A DNA stretch of 64,000 nucleotides from Cohnella phaseoli. GTDB taxonomy: Bacteria > Bacillota > Bacilli > Paenibacillales > Paenibacillaceae. The stretch spans positions 1 through 64,000 of the forward strand of contig NZ_QRDZ01000022.1 in assembly GCF_003386235.1 (NCBI RefSeq), given 5' to 3'. The notes beneath the pieces are model-generated. The model was not told the origin of the DNA and did no database searches. It worked only from the letters and a program-made list of their open reading frames with translations. Position 1 is the first letter of the stretch. Each line of letters begins with the position of its first letter. Positions 1 to 7,924 of this stretch are shown in pieces. The position numbers and the translations under genes were made by a program.

Positions 1-103
1 CCTCATCAGGAGCAAGCTCCATCAGAGATCCGCTCGACTTGCATGTATTAGGCACGCCGCCAGCGTTCGTCCTGAGCCAGGATCAAACTCTCCATGAAAG
101 GAG
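1..103 (-). rRNA. rrs: 16S ribosomal RNA, 5' end only (partial)
   Basis: The reverse complement contains the universal 16S 5' segment, including AGAGTTTGATCCTGGCTCAG followed by the GACGAACGCTGGCGGCGTGC region and the helix-6 hairpin GGAGCTTGCTCC. The gene reads leftwards out of the window, so only about the first 100 nucleotides are present. The exact mature 5' end is not visible and is placed by analogy a few bases before the AGAGTTTGATC motif. Confidence 0.97.
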
Positions 104-246
104 CTTTCACGGCAGGGCTTCCAGAGGAAGTCCCGAGAGTGAAAGTCTCCAACGCACAGAGCCTTTGAGGCTCATTCACTGCTGGTTTGCCTTCCGACGA
201 CCGAAGCCGTCTTCCGACGTTTTTGTTTCTTACGCTCAATGTTCAG

Positions 247-259
247 TTTTCAAAGAACA
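247..259 (-). promoter_or_regulatory. rrn leader boxA antitermination element
   Basis: The minus strand reads TGTTCTTTGAAAA, followed by CTGAAC. This is the boxA sequence typical of Firmicutes rRNA leaders, where the NusB/NusE complex binds the nascent RNA and prevents premature termination. It lies between the rrn promoter and the 16S start, as expected. Confidence 0.8.
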
Positions 260-301
260 ATCGGTGTTTCTTTTTTCAGTGCCGCTCGAGGCGACTTAAA
301 T

Positions 302-330
302 AATATAGCACAGCCCACAAACACTTGCAA
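302..330 (-). promoter_or_regulatory. rRNA operon sigma-A promoter
   Basis: On the minus strand there is a -35 TTGCAA, a 17-bp spacer and a -10 TATATT, about 200 bp upstream of the 16S gene and directly before the boxA leader. An AT-rich tract follows further upstream, as in strong rRNA promoters. A second, weaker candidate may lie upstream near 405-435 (TTGCGT, 17 bp, TATTAG). Confidence 0.8.
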
Positions 331-590
331 CCCCTTTTTCATATGAATTTTTCAGATTATCAAAAGATATTTCCGACACCCCTCAGAAGACCCATTCACT
401 AATAATGCGATAAAGGAAACAACGCAAGCAAAATGCCGAAAACCTGCAAATCGACTGCGTCCAATTAGAACCGAGAAAGGGTTGTAAAGAAGATGTTCTC
501 GTACGAGTAGGTTTTATGTGCTCTCAACCGGTTTGAATTCTAGCTGCAATGTTCTCCTGAGTTAGTTTATGTGAGAAAAAAAGGCGGCGC

Positions 591-661
591 GAGAGCCAAG
601 AAGGTACTTCAGCTGGACCGAGGCCGGGACGCGGAGGCCAAGAAAGTACCTTGGCGAGACC
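591..661 (+). repeat. Dispersed palindrome-containing repeat, two copies
   Basis: Two adjacent copies of a short element are present: a degenerate one at about 591-612 and a good one at 635-661. The core of the good copy is CCAAGAAAGTACCTTGG, whose ends CCAAG and CTTGG are inverted. The upstream flank (GGCCGGGACGCGGAG) is also conserved in the copy at 1164-1210. No coding function is evident; it lies between rrn and lysS. Confidence 0.7.
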
Positions 662-716
662 TAATAGAGCGATCCCGAAATAATGTAATGTATTCAGCTG
701 ACGATGTGTAAGACGA

Positions 717-1135
717 CTGGACAAGCTTAGAGCGTCCAACCGCGATATCAAGTGGCTGCAAGCGTGCTGGACAAGCTTAGAGCGCCCAACCGCGACATCG
801 AACGGCCGCAAGCGTGCTGGACAAGCTTAGAGCGTCCAACCGCAACATTAAGCGGCTGCAAGCGTGCTGGACAAGCTTAGAGCGCCCAACCGCGATATCG
901 AACGGCCGCAAGCGTGCTGGACAAGCTTAGAGCATCCAACCGCAACATTAAGCGGCTGCAAGCGTGCTGGACAAGCTTAGAGCGCCCAACCGCGATATCG
1001 AACGGCCGCAAGCGTGCTGGACAAGCTTAGAGCATCCAACCGCAACATTAAGCGGCTGCAAGCGTGCTGGACAAGCTTAGAGCGTCCAACCGCGATATCG
1101 AACGGCCGCAAGCGTGGTGGACAAGCTTAAAGCGT
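717..1135. repeat. 50-bp tandem array, eight full copies plus a partial
   Basis: Eight uninterrupted 50-bp units start at 717, 767, 817, 867, 917, 967, 1017 and 1067, each opening with CTGGACAAGCTTAGAGC, and a ninth decayed partial unit begins at 1117. There are no unique spacers, so this is not a CRISPR array. Units alternate: 2, 4, 6 and 8 carry AACGGCCGCA, whereas 3, 5 and 7 carry AAGCGGCTGCA with unit 1 similar. This gives a 100-bp higher-order repeat. The period is not a multiple of three and no reading frame runs through it. TGGAC and GTCCA form a small inverted repeat in units 1, 3 and 8. Confidence 0.95.
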
Positions 1136-1163
1136 CTTCGTTAAGTTATTTCCGAAGCCACGT

Positions 1164-1210
1164 ACTAGGCCGGGGCGCGAAGACCAAGAAGGTGCCTTGG
1201 CGAGACCGAG
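1164..1210 (+). repeat. Dispersed palindrome-containing repeat, third copy
   Basis: This copy carries the flank GGCCGGGGCGCGAAG followed by CCAAGAAGGTGCCTTGG and CGAGACC, matching the copy at about 627-661. Together the copies bracket the 50-bp tandem array. The same core occurs in inverted orientation near spoIIE (51349-51480). Confidence 0.7.
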
Positions 1211-1242
1211 AGCATCGCATCGCTATCCACCCCTAAGCGCAA

Positions 1243-1284
1243 CAAAAAGCCGGCTGCCCGCCCATAAGGCGAACAACCGGCTCT
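1243..1284 (-). terminator. Rho-independent terminator of lysS
   Basis: On the minus strand, ten bases after the lysS stop codon, AGCCGG pairs with CCGGCT around an inner CGCC/GGCG stem and is followed by TTTTTG. It ends the lysS transcript before the repeat region and the rRNA promoter. Confidence 0.85.
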
Positions 1285-1294
1285 TAACTACCTC

Positions 1295-2815
1295 TTATCC
1301 GTCGGAACGCTCCCGCATATGAGGGAACAGCAGAACGTCGCGGATCGACGGCGCATCTGTCAGCAGCATAACCAGACGGTCGACGCCGATGCCGAGTCCG
1401 CCCGTCGGCGGCATACCGTGCTCAAGAGCGCGGATGAAATCGTCGTCCATCTCGTGCGCTTCGTCGTTGCCCGCTTCCTTCTCTTCAAGCTGCGATTCAA
1501 AACGCTCCCGTTGATCGATCGGATCGTTCAGCTCGGTGAAGGCGTTGGCGTGCTCTCGGGCGACGATGAACAGCTCAAAACGGTCCGTAAACCGAGGATC
1601 GGCCTCGTTCTTCTTCGCCAGAGGAGAGATCGCCACCGGATGCCCTGTAACGAAAGTAGGCTGAATCAGCGTATGCTCGCAGAACGTCTCGAAGAAGGCG
1701 TTGACGATGTGGCCGAACGTCATATGCTTTTCGACCGGAACCTTATGCTCCTTGGCCAGCGCATGAGCATCCTCATCCGTCATCTGAGCCGTAAAGTCCA
1801 CGCCTACCGTCTCGCGAATCAGCTCAGTCATCGAAACTCTGCGCCACGACGGAGTCAGGTCCACTTCCTGCCCTTGATAGGTGATCTTCGTCGTACCAAG
1901 TACCTCTTGAGCGATATGAGCAATCAACGACTCGGTCAGACGCATGATGTCTTCATAATCGGCATAAGCTTCGTACAGCTCGATCATCGTGAACTCGGGA
2001 TTATGGCGCGTCGAGATGCCTTCATTCCGATAAACGCGTCCGATCTCGTACACCTTCTCCAATCCGCCGACGATCAGCCGCTTCAGATGAAGCTCAATCG
2101 CGATACGCATATAAAGCTGCATATCGAGCGCATTGTGGTGCGTAATGAAAGGACGAGCAGCAGCTCCGCCCGCAATCGAATGCAGCGTAGGCGTTTCGAC
2201 TTCCAAATACCCGCGGTCGTCCAAATAGCGGCGCATCGACTGAATAATACGCGAGCGCGTAATGAACGTCTTCTGCACGTCCGGGTTAACGATCAAATCC
2301 ACATAGCGCTGGCGATAGCGAGTCTCCACGTCCTTCAGGCCATGGAACTTGTCCGGCAGCGGAAGCAGCGACTTGGTCAGCACTTCAAGCTCCAGCACCT
2401 TGATCGACAGCTCGCCCGTTTTCGTTTTGAACAGAGTGCCCTTCACGCCGATCATATCGCCGATGTCAAGCAGGTCAAACGCCTTATACTTCTGCTCGGA
2501 CAGAGCGTCCTGGCGAACGTAGATCTGAATTTTGCCGCTCAAATCTTGCAGATTGGCAAACGCAGCCTTGCCCATCCCCCGCTTCGTCATAATCCGGCCT
2601 GCTACGCTGACCGCAATCTCCTGCGCTTCCAGCTCTTCCTTCGATAGCTCCGAATAATTCGAAGCAAGATCGCCGGCATGATGAGTGCGTGCGAACTTAA
2701 CGCCGAACGGATCGACGCCAAGCGCTCTCAGCTCGTCCAATTTTGCTCTGCGGATCTGTAGCAGTTCGCCTAATTCCGCCGCGTCCGTCTGATGCTCCTG
2801 CTCTGTGTGCTCCAT
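1295..2815 (-). CDS. lysS: Lysyl-tRNA synthetase (class II)
   Basis: This 506-residue protein (family norm about 500) attaches lysine to tRNA-Lys in the cytoplasm. An N-terminal OB-fold anticodon-binding domain (about residues 55-165) is followed by the class II catalytic core, with motif 2 around YRNEGIS and motif 3 in GLGIGVDRLVM near the C-terminus. The frame stays open upstream to 2944. The ATG at 2813-2815 was chosen because AGGAG lies 9 nt before it, and because a strong terminator (2892-2918) lies inside the upstream open stretch. Gene order next to rrn matches other Bacilli. It is probably transcribed on its own between the two terminators. Confidence 0.96.
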   Translation of the reverse strand: MEHTEQEHQTDAAELGELLQIRRAKLDELRALGVDPFGVKFARTHHAGDLASNYSELSKEELEAQEIAVSVAGRIMTKRGMGKAAFANLQDLSGKIQIYVRQDALSEQKYKAFDLLDIGDMIGVKGTLFKTKTGELSIKVLELEVLTKSLLPLPDKFHGLKDVETRYRQRYVDLIVNPDVQKTFITRSRIIQSMRRYLDDRGYLEVETPTLHSIAGGAAARPFITHHNALDMQLYMRIAIELHLKRLIVGGLEKVYEIGRVYRNEGISTRHNPEFTMIELYEAYADYEDIMRLTESLIAHIAQEVLGTTKITYQGQEVDLTPSWRRVSMTELIRETVGVDFTAQMTDEDAHALAKEHKVPVEKHMTFGHIVNAFFETFCEHTLIQPTFVTGHPVAISPLAKKNEADPRFTDRFELFIVAREHANAFTELNDPIDQRERFESQLEEKEAGNDEAHEMDDDFIRALEHGMPPTGGLGIGVDRLVMLLTDAPSIRDVLLFPHMRERSDG

Positions 2816-2891
2816 AAATGTGTGCTCCTTCGCTCGTTCTGATTTATGCCGCTCGAACCGACGCAATTCAGGCAAACGTCCGCTAACAGGC

Positions 2892-2918
2892 AAAAAAGCT
2901 TCCGAAGGAAGCTTTTTT
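2892..2918 (-). terminator. Terminator between greA and lysS
   Basis: A perfect 12-bp inverted repeat (AAAAAAGCTTCC / GGAAGCTTTTTT) with a 3-nt loop lies downstream of greA and upstream of lysS. Poly-T occurs on both strands, so it could act in both directions. On the minus strand it ends greA transcription. It also shows that the long in-frame extension of lysS is not coding. Confidence 0.9.
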
Positions 2919-2990
2919 CTATCCCAGTCAATCGGCTTCTCCATCCTCCCGGACGGCGACTAACGTCTGAAATGCGGCAGGCCGCTTTTG

Positions 2991-3467
2991 CTACATTTTG
3001 ATATCGACTATTTTGTATTGAATGATGCCCGCAGGAACGCTTACTTCAACGACAGTGCCTTTCTTTTTGCCGATGATTGCTTTGCCTACCGGACTTTCAT
3101 TGGAGATTTTGTTGTTCAGCGGATCCGATTCGGCCGTTCCGACGATTGTATATTCCATCGTATCGCCATATTCCAAATCCTCTACGACAACCGTAGAACC
3201 GATGCTCACCGTCTCCAGATCGATTTCTTCGTGGTTGATGATCCGCGCGTTGCGGAGCATCTTCTCCAGCGTAATGATCCGGCCTTCGATGAAAGCCTGC
3301 TCGTTCTTAGCGTCCTCGTATTCCGAGTTCTCGCTGATGTCGCCGTATCCGATGGCTACTTTGATTCGTTCCGCGACTTCGCGGCGTTTGACGGATTTAA
3401 GGTTTTCGAGTTCATCTTCAAGCCTCTTAAGCCCATCTTGGGTTAGAAGCACTTCTTTGTCGCTCAT
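2991..3467 (-). CDS. greA: Transcript cleavage/elongation factor GreA
   Basis: This 158-residue protein is the exact usual size of GreA. It enters the RNA polymerase secondary channel and stimulates cleavage of backtracked RNA. The N-terminal coiled coil carries the acidic tip motif GDISENSEYEDAK (around residues 42-54), which positions the catalytic Mg ion. The C-terminal FKBP-like domain follows (IGSTVVVEDL to VGKAIIGKKKG). GGAGA and GGTGAG precede the ATG. The gene has its own consensus promoter (3599-3627) and terminator (2892-2918), so it is a single-gene unit inserted between dusB and lysS. Confidence 0.96.
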   Translation of the reverse strand: MSDKEVLLTQDGLKRLEDELENLKSVKRREVAERIKVAIGYGDISENSEYEDAKNEQAFIEGRIITLEKMLRNARIINHEEIDLETVSIGSTVVVEDLEYGDTMEYTIVGTAESDPLNNKISNESPVGKAIIGKKKGTVVEVSVPAGIIQYKIVDIKM

Positions 3468-3598
3468 CTCACCGATCTCCTGTCATGGAAAAGATTTTCG
3501 AGGTTGCTAACCAATATATGGTCGGTCATCGCCGTCATGACATCTTTATTCGATGTTACTCCTGCGATTTTCCTGATGCTTGGGCGAATATTGGTACG

Positions 3599-3627
3599 AT
3601 TATATTGCAACCCCTTGAAAATGTCAA
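3599..3627 (-). promoter_or_regulatory. Consensus sigma-A promoter of greA
   Basis: The minus strand shows a perfect TTGACA, exactly 17 bp, then a perfect TATAAT, about 130 bp upstream of the greA ATG. This leaves a leader of roughly 125 nt. Exact matches at both hexamers are uncommon and predict strong vegetative transcription. Confidence 0.9.
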
Positions 3628-3672
3628 TTCGCGGAAAGCACCCGGTAAAACGCCGGATGAAATCGCTTCCTT

Positions 3673-4701
3673 CTAGTGTACGAGGCTTTCGCCGGATTCA
3701 GAAGCTTGAGCGGCATCCCGCGCCAGCATTTCGTCGACCCGACTTACATATTCCTCGAGCACCGTCACGACTTCCGCCCGGGACTGCAGCTCCATGACCA
3801 AGTTTTTGGCGGCAGCGGAATCGGGAAGTCCTTTGAGGTACCATGCCAGATGCTTTCGCATCTCCCGCACGGCAACCCGCTCTCCTCTTAACTCGGCCAG
3901 ACGATCCATATGCAGCATTGCGATCCGAATTTTCTCCTTTGGAGAAGGATCGGGCAGCAAATCTCCAGTCGTCAAGAAATGCACGGTACGGTAAAGCATC
4001 CAAGGGTTGCCCAGAGCTCCACGTCCGATCATTACGCCGTCGCAATTCGTATGCTCCAGCAAACGTTTAGCGTCCTCCGGAGTGAACACGTCGCCGTTGC
4101 CGATGACCGGAATGTTCACCGCCTGCTTCACGTCGCGCAGAATATCCCAATTGGCTTTGCCCGTATACAGCTGCTCCCGCGTTCTTCCGTGCACGCTGAC
4201 GGCGGCGCCGCCGGCGCGCTCCACCGCCTGGGCGTTCTCCACCGCATAGATATGCTCGTCGTCCCAGCCGATGCGCATCTTGACCGTTACCGGCTTCTTG
4301 GCCGCATCCGCAGCGTAAGAGACCATCTCGTAAATTTTCTTCGGATCGAGCAGCCATCTGGCGCCCGCGTCGCATTTCGTCACCTTCGGCACGGGACAAC
4401 CCATATTGATGTCGATAATGTCCGCATTCGTGTTCTGATCGACGAACTTTACGGCTTCGACGAGAGACTCCTTGTCCCCACCGAAAATTTGCAGGCTCAG
4501 CGGCTTCTCCCGTTCATCCACGAACAGCATTTCAAGCGTACGCTGGTTGCCGTGAAGAATCGCTTTATCGCTTACCATCTCCGCGCACACGAGTCCGCAG
4601 CCGAATTCCTTCGCAATCAATCGAAAAGCCGGATTGCAGACTCCCGCCATCGGAGCCAGCACGACATTGTTGTTCATTGTTACGTTGCCGATCTTCAGCA
4701 T
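3673..4701 (-). CDS. dusB: tRNA-dihydrouridine synthase B
   Basis: This 342-residue FMN-dependent enzyme reduces uridines in tRNA. The TIM barrel starts LKIGNV and VVLAPMAGVCNP. The catalytic cysteine is in NMGCPVPKV (about residue 101), and the FMN phosphate loop is MIGRGALGNPW. The frame is open further upstream, but ATG 4701 has GAAGGAG 8 nt before it and begins with the conserved MLKIG. It overlaps folK by 7 bp and is the last gene of the pab-fol operon. The small yazB gene that lies between folK and dusB in B. subtilis is absent. Confidence 0.95.
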   Translation of the reverse strand: MLKIGNVTMNNNVVLAPMAGVCNPAFRLIAKEFGCGLVCAEMVSDKAILHGNQRTLEMLFVDEREKPLSLQIFGGDKESLVEAVKFVDQNTNADIIDINMGCPVPKVTKCDAGARWLLDPKKIYEMVSYAADAAKKPVTVKMRIGWDDEHIYAVENAQAVERAGGAAVSVHGRTREQLYTGKANWDILRDVKQAVNIPVIGNGDVFTPEDAKRLLEHTNCDGVMIGRGALGNPWMLYRTVHFLTTGDLLPDPSPKEKIRIAMLHMDRLAELRGERVAVREMRKHLAWYLKGLPDSAAAKNLVMELQSRAEVVTVLEEYVSRVDEMLARDAAQASESGESLVH

Positions 4702-5213
4702 TTGTATTGCTCCTTCCCTGACTCTGCGCCTTCCCACTCCGCGAAGCGCGAGATGCCTTCTTCCCGCAACGACATCCCCGACAGCTGCTCCTCCCACGGA
4801 AAAGGAAGCTCCTCCGGCCAGATGTCCTTCAGCGGAACCAATACGAACGCCCGCTGTCCCATTCGGGGATGCGGGAGCGTCAATTCCGGCGTATCCATCT
4901 CAACCCCGTCGTACGCGAGCAGATCCAAATCGATGTTGCGCGGTCCGTTTCTGATGTTCCTTACTCGCCCCATTTCCAGTTCGATCGCAAGCAGGCGACG
5001 GAGCAGCTCCTCGGGTCCGAGCGACGTTTGCAACCCAATCGTCATATTGAGAAAAGATGGCTGGTCCGCATAGCCCACCGGGGCCGTCTCATAAACTGGG
5101 GAGATACGGCGCAGCTCCAGCTCGGGTTCCGACTGCAGCCTTCGTATCGCTTCCTTCAGCGAAGCTTCCCGGTCTCCCAGGTTGGCGCCTAGCGCCACGT
5201 ATGCGTCTTGCAC
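4695..5213 (-). CDS. folK: 2-amino-4-hydroxy-6-hydroxymethyldihydropteridine pyrophosphokinase
   Basis: This 172-residue enzyme (HPPK) transfers pyrophosphate from ATP to 6-hydroxymethyl-dihydropterin in folate synthesis. Visible motifs are YVALGANLGDR at the N-terminus, YETAPVGY, and the signature RNGPRNIDLDLL, which carries the Mg-binding aspartates (around residues 87-98). PHPRMGQRAFVLVPL follows. It sits between folB and dusB, with 6 bp separating it from folB and a 7-bp overlap with dusB. Confidence 0.96.
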   Translation of the reverse strand: MQDAYVALGANLGDREASLKEAIRRLQSEPELELRRISPVYETAPVGYADQPSFLNMTIGLQTSLGPEELLRRLLAIELEMGRVRNIRNGPRNIDLDLLAYDGVEMDTPELTLPHPRMGQRAFVLVPLKDIWPEELPFPWEEQLSGMSLREEGISRFAEWEGAESGKEQYKC

Positions 5214-5219
5214 TCTAAT

Positions 5220-5612
5220 TCAGTCCTCTGCAGGGACGATGCGTCCGTTCGGTCCTCGTTGTCTGGACAGCTCTACGGTCACGCCGTCAAAAGTAATGTC
5301 GAACGGCGGATTCGGCTTCGTCACCGACACCGTTGCTTTATGGATAATAGTATACGTACCGAGTACGGCAGAAGCAATGTTTGCGGCCAGCGTCTCGATC
5401 AGCTTGACCGGCGGCCCCTCCACGATCTGCTTGAGCAACGCGTGAATCTCCGCATAATTCACCGTATCCTCTACGTCGTCGCTAAGCGCGGCCTTTGCCA
5501 AATCTAGACGGAGATCAAGATCCACGTAATATTTTTGTCCGAGCCTATTTTCCTCCGGAATCACGCCATGATACCCGTAAAACACCATTCGCTTCAGCAG
5601 CATTCTATCCAT
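5220..5612 (-). CDS. folB: Dihydroneopterin aldolase
   Basis: This 130-residue enzyme converts dihydroneopterin to 6-hydroxymethyl-dihydropterin. Family motifs are YGYHGVIPEENRLGQ (substrate-binding and catalytic region, about 12-26), VNYAEIH and KLIETLAANI. The frame remains open far upstream, but the ATG at 5612 is preceded by GAGGAGG at good spacing, and it overlaps the end of folP by 8 bp, indicating translational coupling. Confidence 0.95.
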   Translation of the reverse strand: MDRMLLKRMVFYGYHGVIPEENRLGQKYYVDLDLRLDLAKAALSDDVEDTVNYAEIHALLKQIVEGPPVKLIETLAANIASAVLGTYTIIHKATVSVTKPNPPFDITFDGVTVELSRQRGPNGRIVPAED

Positions 5613-6468
5613 TTGCAGCCTCCTCTGATCTCCGCCGGTACACGACCGCGTCCGCCATCGCCGCCACACGCTTCGACAGCAGGATGTCGTGCACTCTGAC
5701 AATCTGACAGCCCTGGGCAATGCCGAGAGCCGTCGTGGTTCCCGTGCCTTCCGCCGCTTCGCTTGCCGTGACGCCGAGCGTCTGTTGAATGAACCGTTTG
5801 CGAGAGGCGGCCAGCAAAACCGGATAGCCGAGTCCGGCCAGCTCTCCCAAGCGGCCCATGATCTCCAAATTCTCTTCATAATCCTTGGCGAAACCCAGCC
5901 CCGGATCGAGCCAGATTCGATCCTTCCGCACTCCCCCGGCCAGGGCAATGTCGATACTCTCCCGCACATCGTTCAGGACGTCGGCCATAAAGCACCGATA
6001 GTCGCGATTGTCGCGATTATGCATCAGTATGACCGGACAGTTATACTTCGCCGCCACGCCGGCCATATCCGGGTCGCGTTTAAAGCCCCATATGTCATTG
6101 ATGATGTGAGCGCCCGCCTCAAGCGCCTGTCTCGCCGTCTCCGCCTTATACGTATCGACGCTGATCGGCAGCTTGACCCGCTCCTTGACCGCCCGAATAA
6201 TCGGCAGAATACGCGCCAGCTCCTCTTCGACCGAAACCGGAGCATGTCCCGGCCTCGTCGATTCGCCGCCGATGTCGATCAGATCGGTCCCTTCTTCGGC
6301 CATCTGCTCCGCTCGCGCGACCGCTGCCCCAACCTCGTTGTAGCGTCCCCCGTCCGAGAAAGAATCGGGAGTCGCGTTAAGTATGCCCATGATCAAAGTT
6401 CGCTGCCCCAGCTCCAGCGTTAATCCGTCGCGAAACGTATAGCTTCTCCGGTAAAAAGTCGGGTTCAT
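5605..6468 (-). CDS. folP: Dihydropteroate synthase
   Basis: This 287-residue TIM-barrel enzyme condenses p-aminobenzoate with the pterin pyrophosphate and is the sulfonamide target. Motifs are MGILNATPDSFSDGG (about 27-41), DIGGESTRPG (loop 2), DPGLGFAKD and the SRKRFI pABA-binding stretch. The ATG at 6468 overlaps the pabC stop in an ATGA arrangement. It makes the enzyme that uses the product of the preceding pabABC genes. Confidence 0.96.
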   Translation of the reverse strand: MNPTFYRRSYTFRDGLTLELGQRTLIMGILNATPDSFSDGGRYNEVGAAVARAEQMAEEGTDLIDIGGESTRPGHAPVSVEEELARILPIIRAVKERVKLPISVDTYKAETARQALEAGAHIINDIWGFKRDPDMAGVAAKYNCPVILMHNRDNRDYRCFMADVLNDVRESIDIALAGGVRKDRIWLDPGLGFAKDYEENLEIMGRLGELAGLGYPVLLAASRKRFIQQTLGVTASEAAEGTGTTTALGIAQGCQIVRVHDILLSKRVAAMADAVVYRRRSEEAANG

Positions 6469-7346
6469 CCGTTGTCGTTCCTTTCCGCAGCGTCCCGGTA
6501 CAATCGCATCAAACGAAGCGTAAGCGTTCCCGCTCCTCCATCCCACGATTTCACAGTTTGGCCCTGATCATCCTCCAACCGCGCAATCGGCACGATTTCC
6601 TGGATCGAATTAGTCACAAAAATCTCGTCGGCCTCCCGCAGCGCCTCCCAACCGTAAAGGCCCTCCTCTGCAGGAATGCCCTTGGTGCGCGCCAGCCGCA
6701 AAACATAGTCCCGCGTGATGCCCTCCAACAGGCCGGTGTCGGAGGATGGCGTATACAGCTTGCCCTCATGCAGCCAGAAGACGTTGCTGACCATGCCCTC
6801 TGCGACGTATCCGGCTCCGTCGAGGAACAGCCCTTCCGTACCTGGAGCAGCTCCGACGGCTCCCAGTTCTCTCTTGGCTACGATATTATTCATATAATGA
6901 AAAGATTTTAATCGAAAGGCTCCCTCCGGCGTGCTCCGTCGCACCTTGAGCAGCCGCAGCGTCTTGCCTGCGCGGGTGTTCGGCTCATCCCCGGGGAGCG
7001 CTTTGGCATAGACGATCTCGTGCGGACGTTCATAGTCCCCCGGAGGCAGACCGATCTCGCCCTCTCCGGCCGATACCGACCAGCGGATATAGCCGTCGCT
7101 TAGTCCATTGGCCGTTAGCAAGTCCGCAATGCAGCGCTTCATCCGCCCGGCGTCCAGCTCGTAACGGATACCGAGCATATCGCAGCCTTTCGCCAGCCGC
7201 TCGACATGCTCCTCCAACAACCATGGCCGCCCCCCATAAGTGCGGAATGTCTCGAATAGACCGATCCCGTACAAAAAGCCGTGATCGAAGGCCGAGATCA
7301 CGGCTTCGTCGCGGCTGGTCATTTGTCCGTCAAGCAAAATCTTCAT
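6465..7346 (-). CDS. pabC: 4-amino-4-deoxychorismate lyase
   Basis: This 293-residue PLP fold-type IV enzyme releases pyruvate from aminodeoxychorismate to give p-aminobenzoate. The likely Schiff-base lysine is in RLKSFHYMNN (about residue 146), with GLFLDGAGYVAEGMVSN and TNSIQEIVPI forming the cofactor site. It starts in an ATGA overlap with the pabA stop and ends in another with folP. Family members overlap in sequence with branched-chain and D-amino acid aminotransferases, but the pabB-pabA context fixes the call. Confidence 0.93.
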   Translation of the reverse strand: MKILLDGQMTSRDEAVISAFDHGFLYGIGLFETFRTYGGRPWLLEEHVERLAKGCDMLGIRYELDAGRMKRCIADLLTANGLSDGYIRWSVSAGEGEIGLPPGDYERPHEIVYAKALPGDEPNTRAGKTLRLLKVRRSTPEGAFRLKSFHYMNNIVAKRELGAVGAAPGTEGLFLDGAGYVAEGMVSNVFWLHEGKLYTPSSDTGLLEGITRDYVLRLARTKGIPAEEGLYGWEALREADEIFVTNSIQEIVPIARLEDDQGQTVKSWDGGAGTLTLRLMRLYRDAAERNDNG

Positions 7347-7924
7347 GCTCTTACGCCCGATTTCAGATCGAGGAAATTGCGGAGCATCTGCAGCCCATGG
7401 TCGGTCATGATCGATTCCGGGTGGAATTGCACGCCTTCCACGGCGTATTCCTTGTGCCTCAGGCCCATAATCATACCGTCCTCCGTCTCCGCGCTAATCT
7501 CCAAACAATCCGGGAGCGTGTCTCTCTTCACGATCAGAGAATGATAGCGAGTCGCCGTGAACGGCGAAGGAAGGCCGGAGAAAACCGTCTTGCCGTCGTG
7601 CTTGATTTCGGAGGTTTTGCCGTGCATCAGTTCGCCGGCGCGAATGACCTCTCCTCCAAACGCTTGTCCGATCGACTGGTGGCCCAAGCAGACGCCGAGA
7701 ATCGGGATTTCGCCTTTGAAGCGCTCGATCAGAGCTAGGCTGACACCGGCCTCGTTCGGCGTACACGGTCCCGGAGAAATAAGAATATGGTCGGGCGCAA
7801 GCTGAGCAATACCGTCCAGATCAATCTCGTCATTGCGGCGCACGACGATCTCCTCGCCAAGCTCTCCTAAATATTGCACGAGGTTATACGTGAAAGAATC
7901 GTAGTTATCGATCACCAGAATCAT
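7343..7924 (-). CDS. pabA: Aminodeoxychorismate/anthranilate synthase glutamine amidotransferase
   Basis: This 193-residue class I glutamine amidotransferase supplies ammonia to PabB. The nucleophile is in GVCLGHQ (about Cys 79) and the His/Glu pair in VQFHPESI. ILVIDNYDSFTYNLVQYL is the canonical N-terminus. In many Bacilli this subunit also serves anthranilate synthase (TrpG role). Whether a separate trpG exists cannot be seen here. It overlaps pabB and pabC by 4 bp each. Confidence 0.95.
   Translation of the reverse strand: MILVIDNYDSFTYNLVQYLGELGEEIVVRRNDEIDLDGIAQLAPDHILISPGPCTPNEAGVSLALIERFKGEIPILGVCLGHQSIGQAFGGEVIRAGELMHGKTSEIKHDGKTVFSGLPSPFTATRYHSLIVKRDTLPDCLEISAETEDGMIMGLRHKEYAVEGVQFHPESIMTDHGLQMLRNFLDLKSGVRA

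Noticed and set aside
717..1135. Possible CRISPR array
   Set aside because: All 50 bases of each unit are conserved and contiguous, with no unique spacers and no cas genes.
1319..2647. Long plus-strand open frame of 442 codons
   Set aside because: It lies entirely antisense to lysS, whose motifs are complete. The frame is open because of the GC-rich codon bias of the real gene.
2816..2944. N-terminal extension of lysS
   Set aside because: It contains a perfect terminator hairpin and lies upstream of a well-placed ribosome-binding site and ATG.
3910..5073. Plus-strand open frame of 387 codons
   Set aside because: It runs antisense across dusB and folK and has no start signal or domain.
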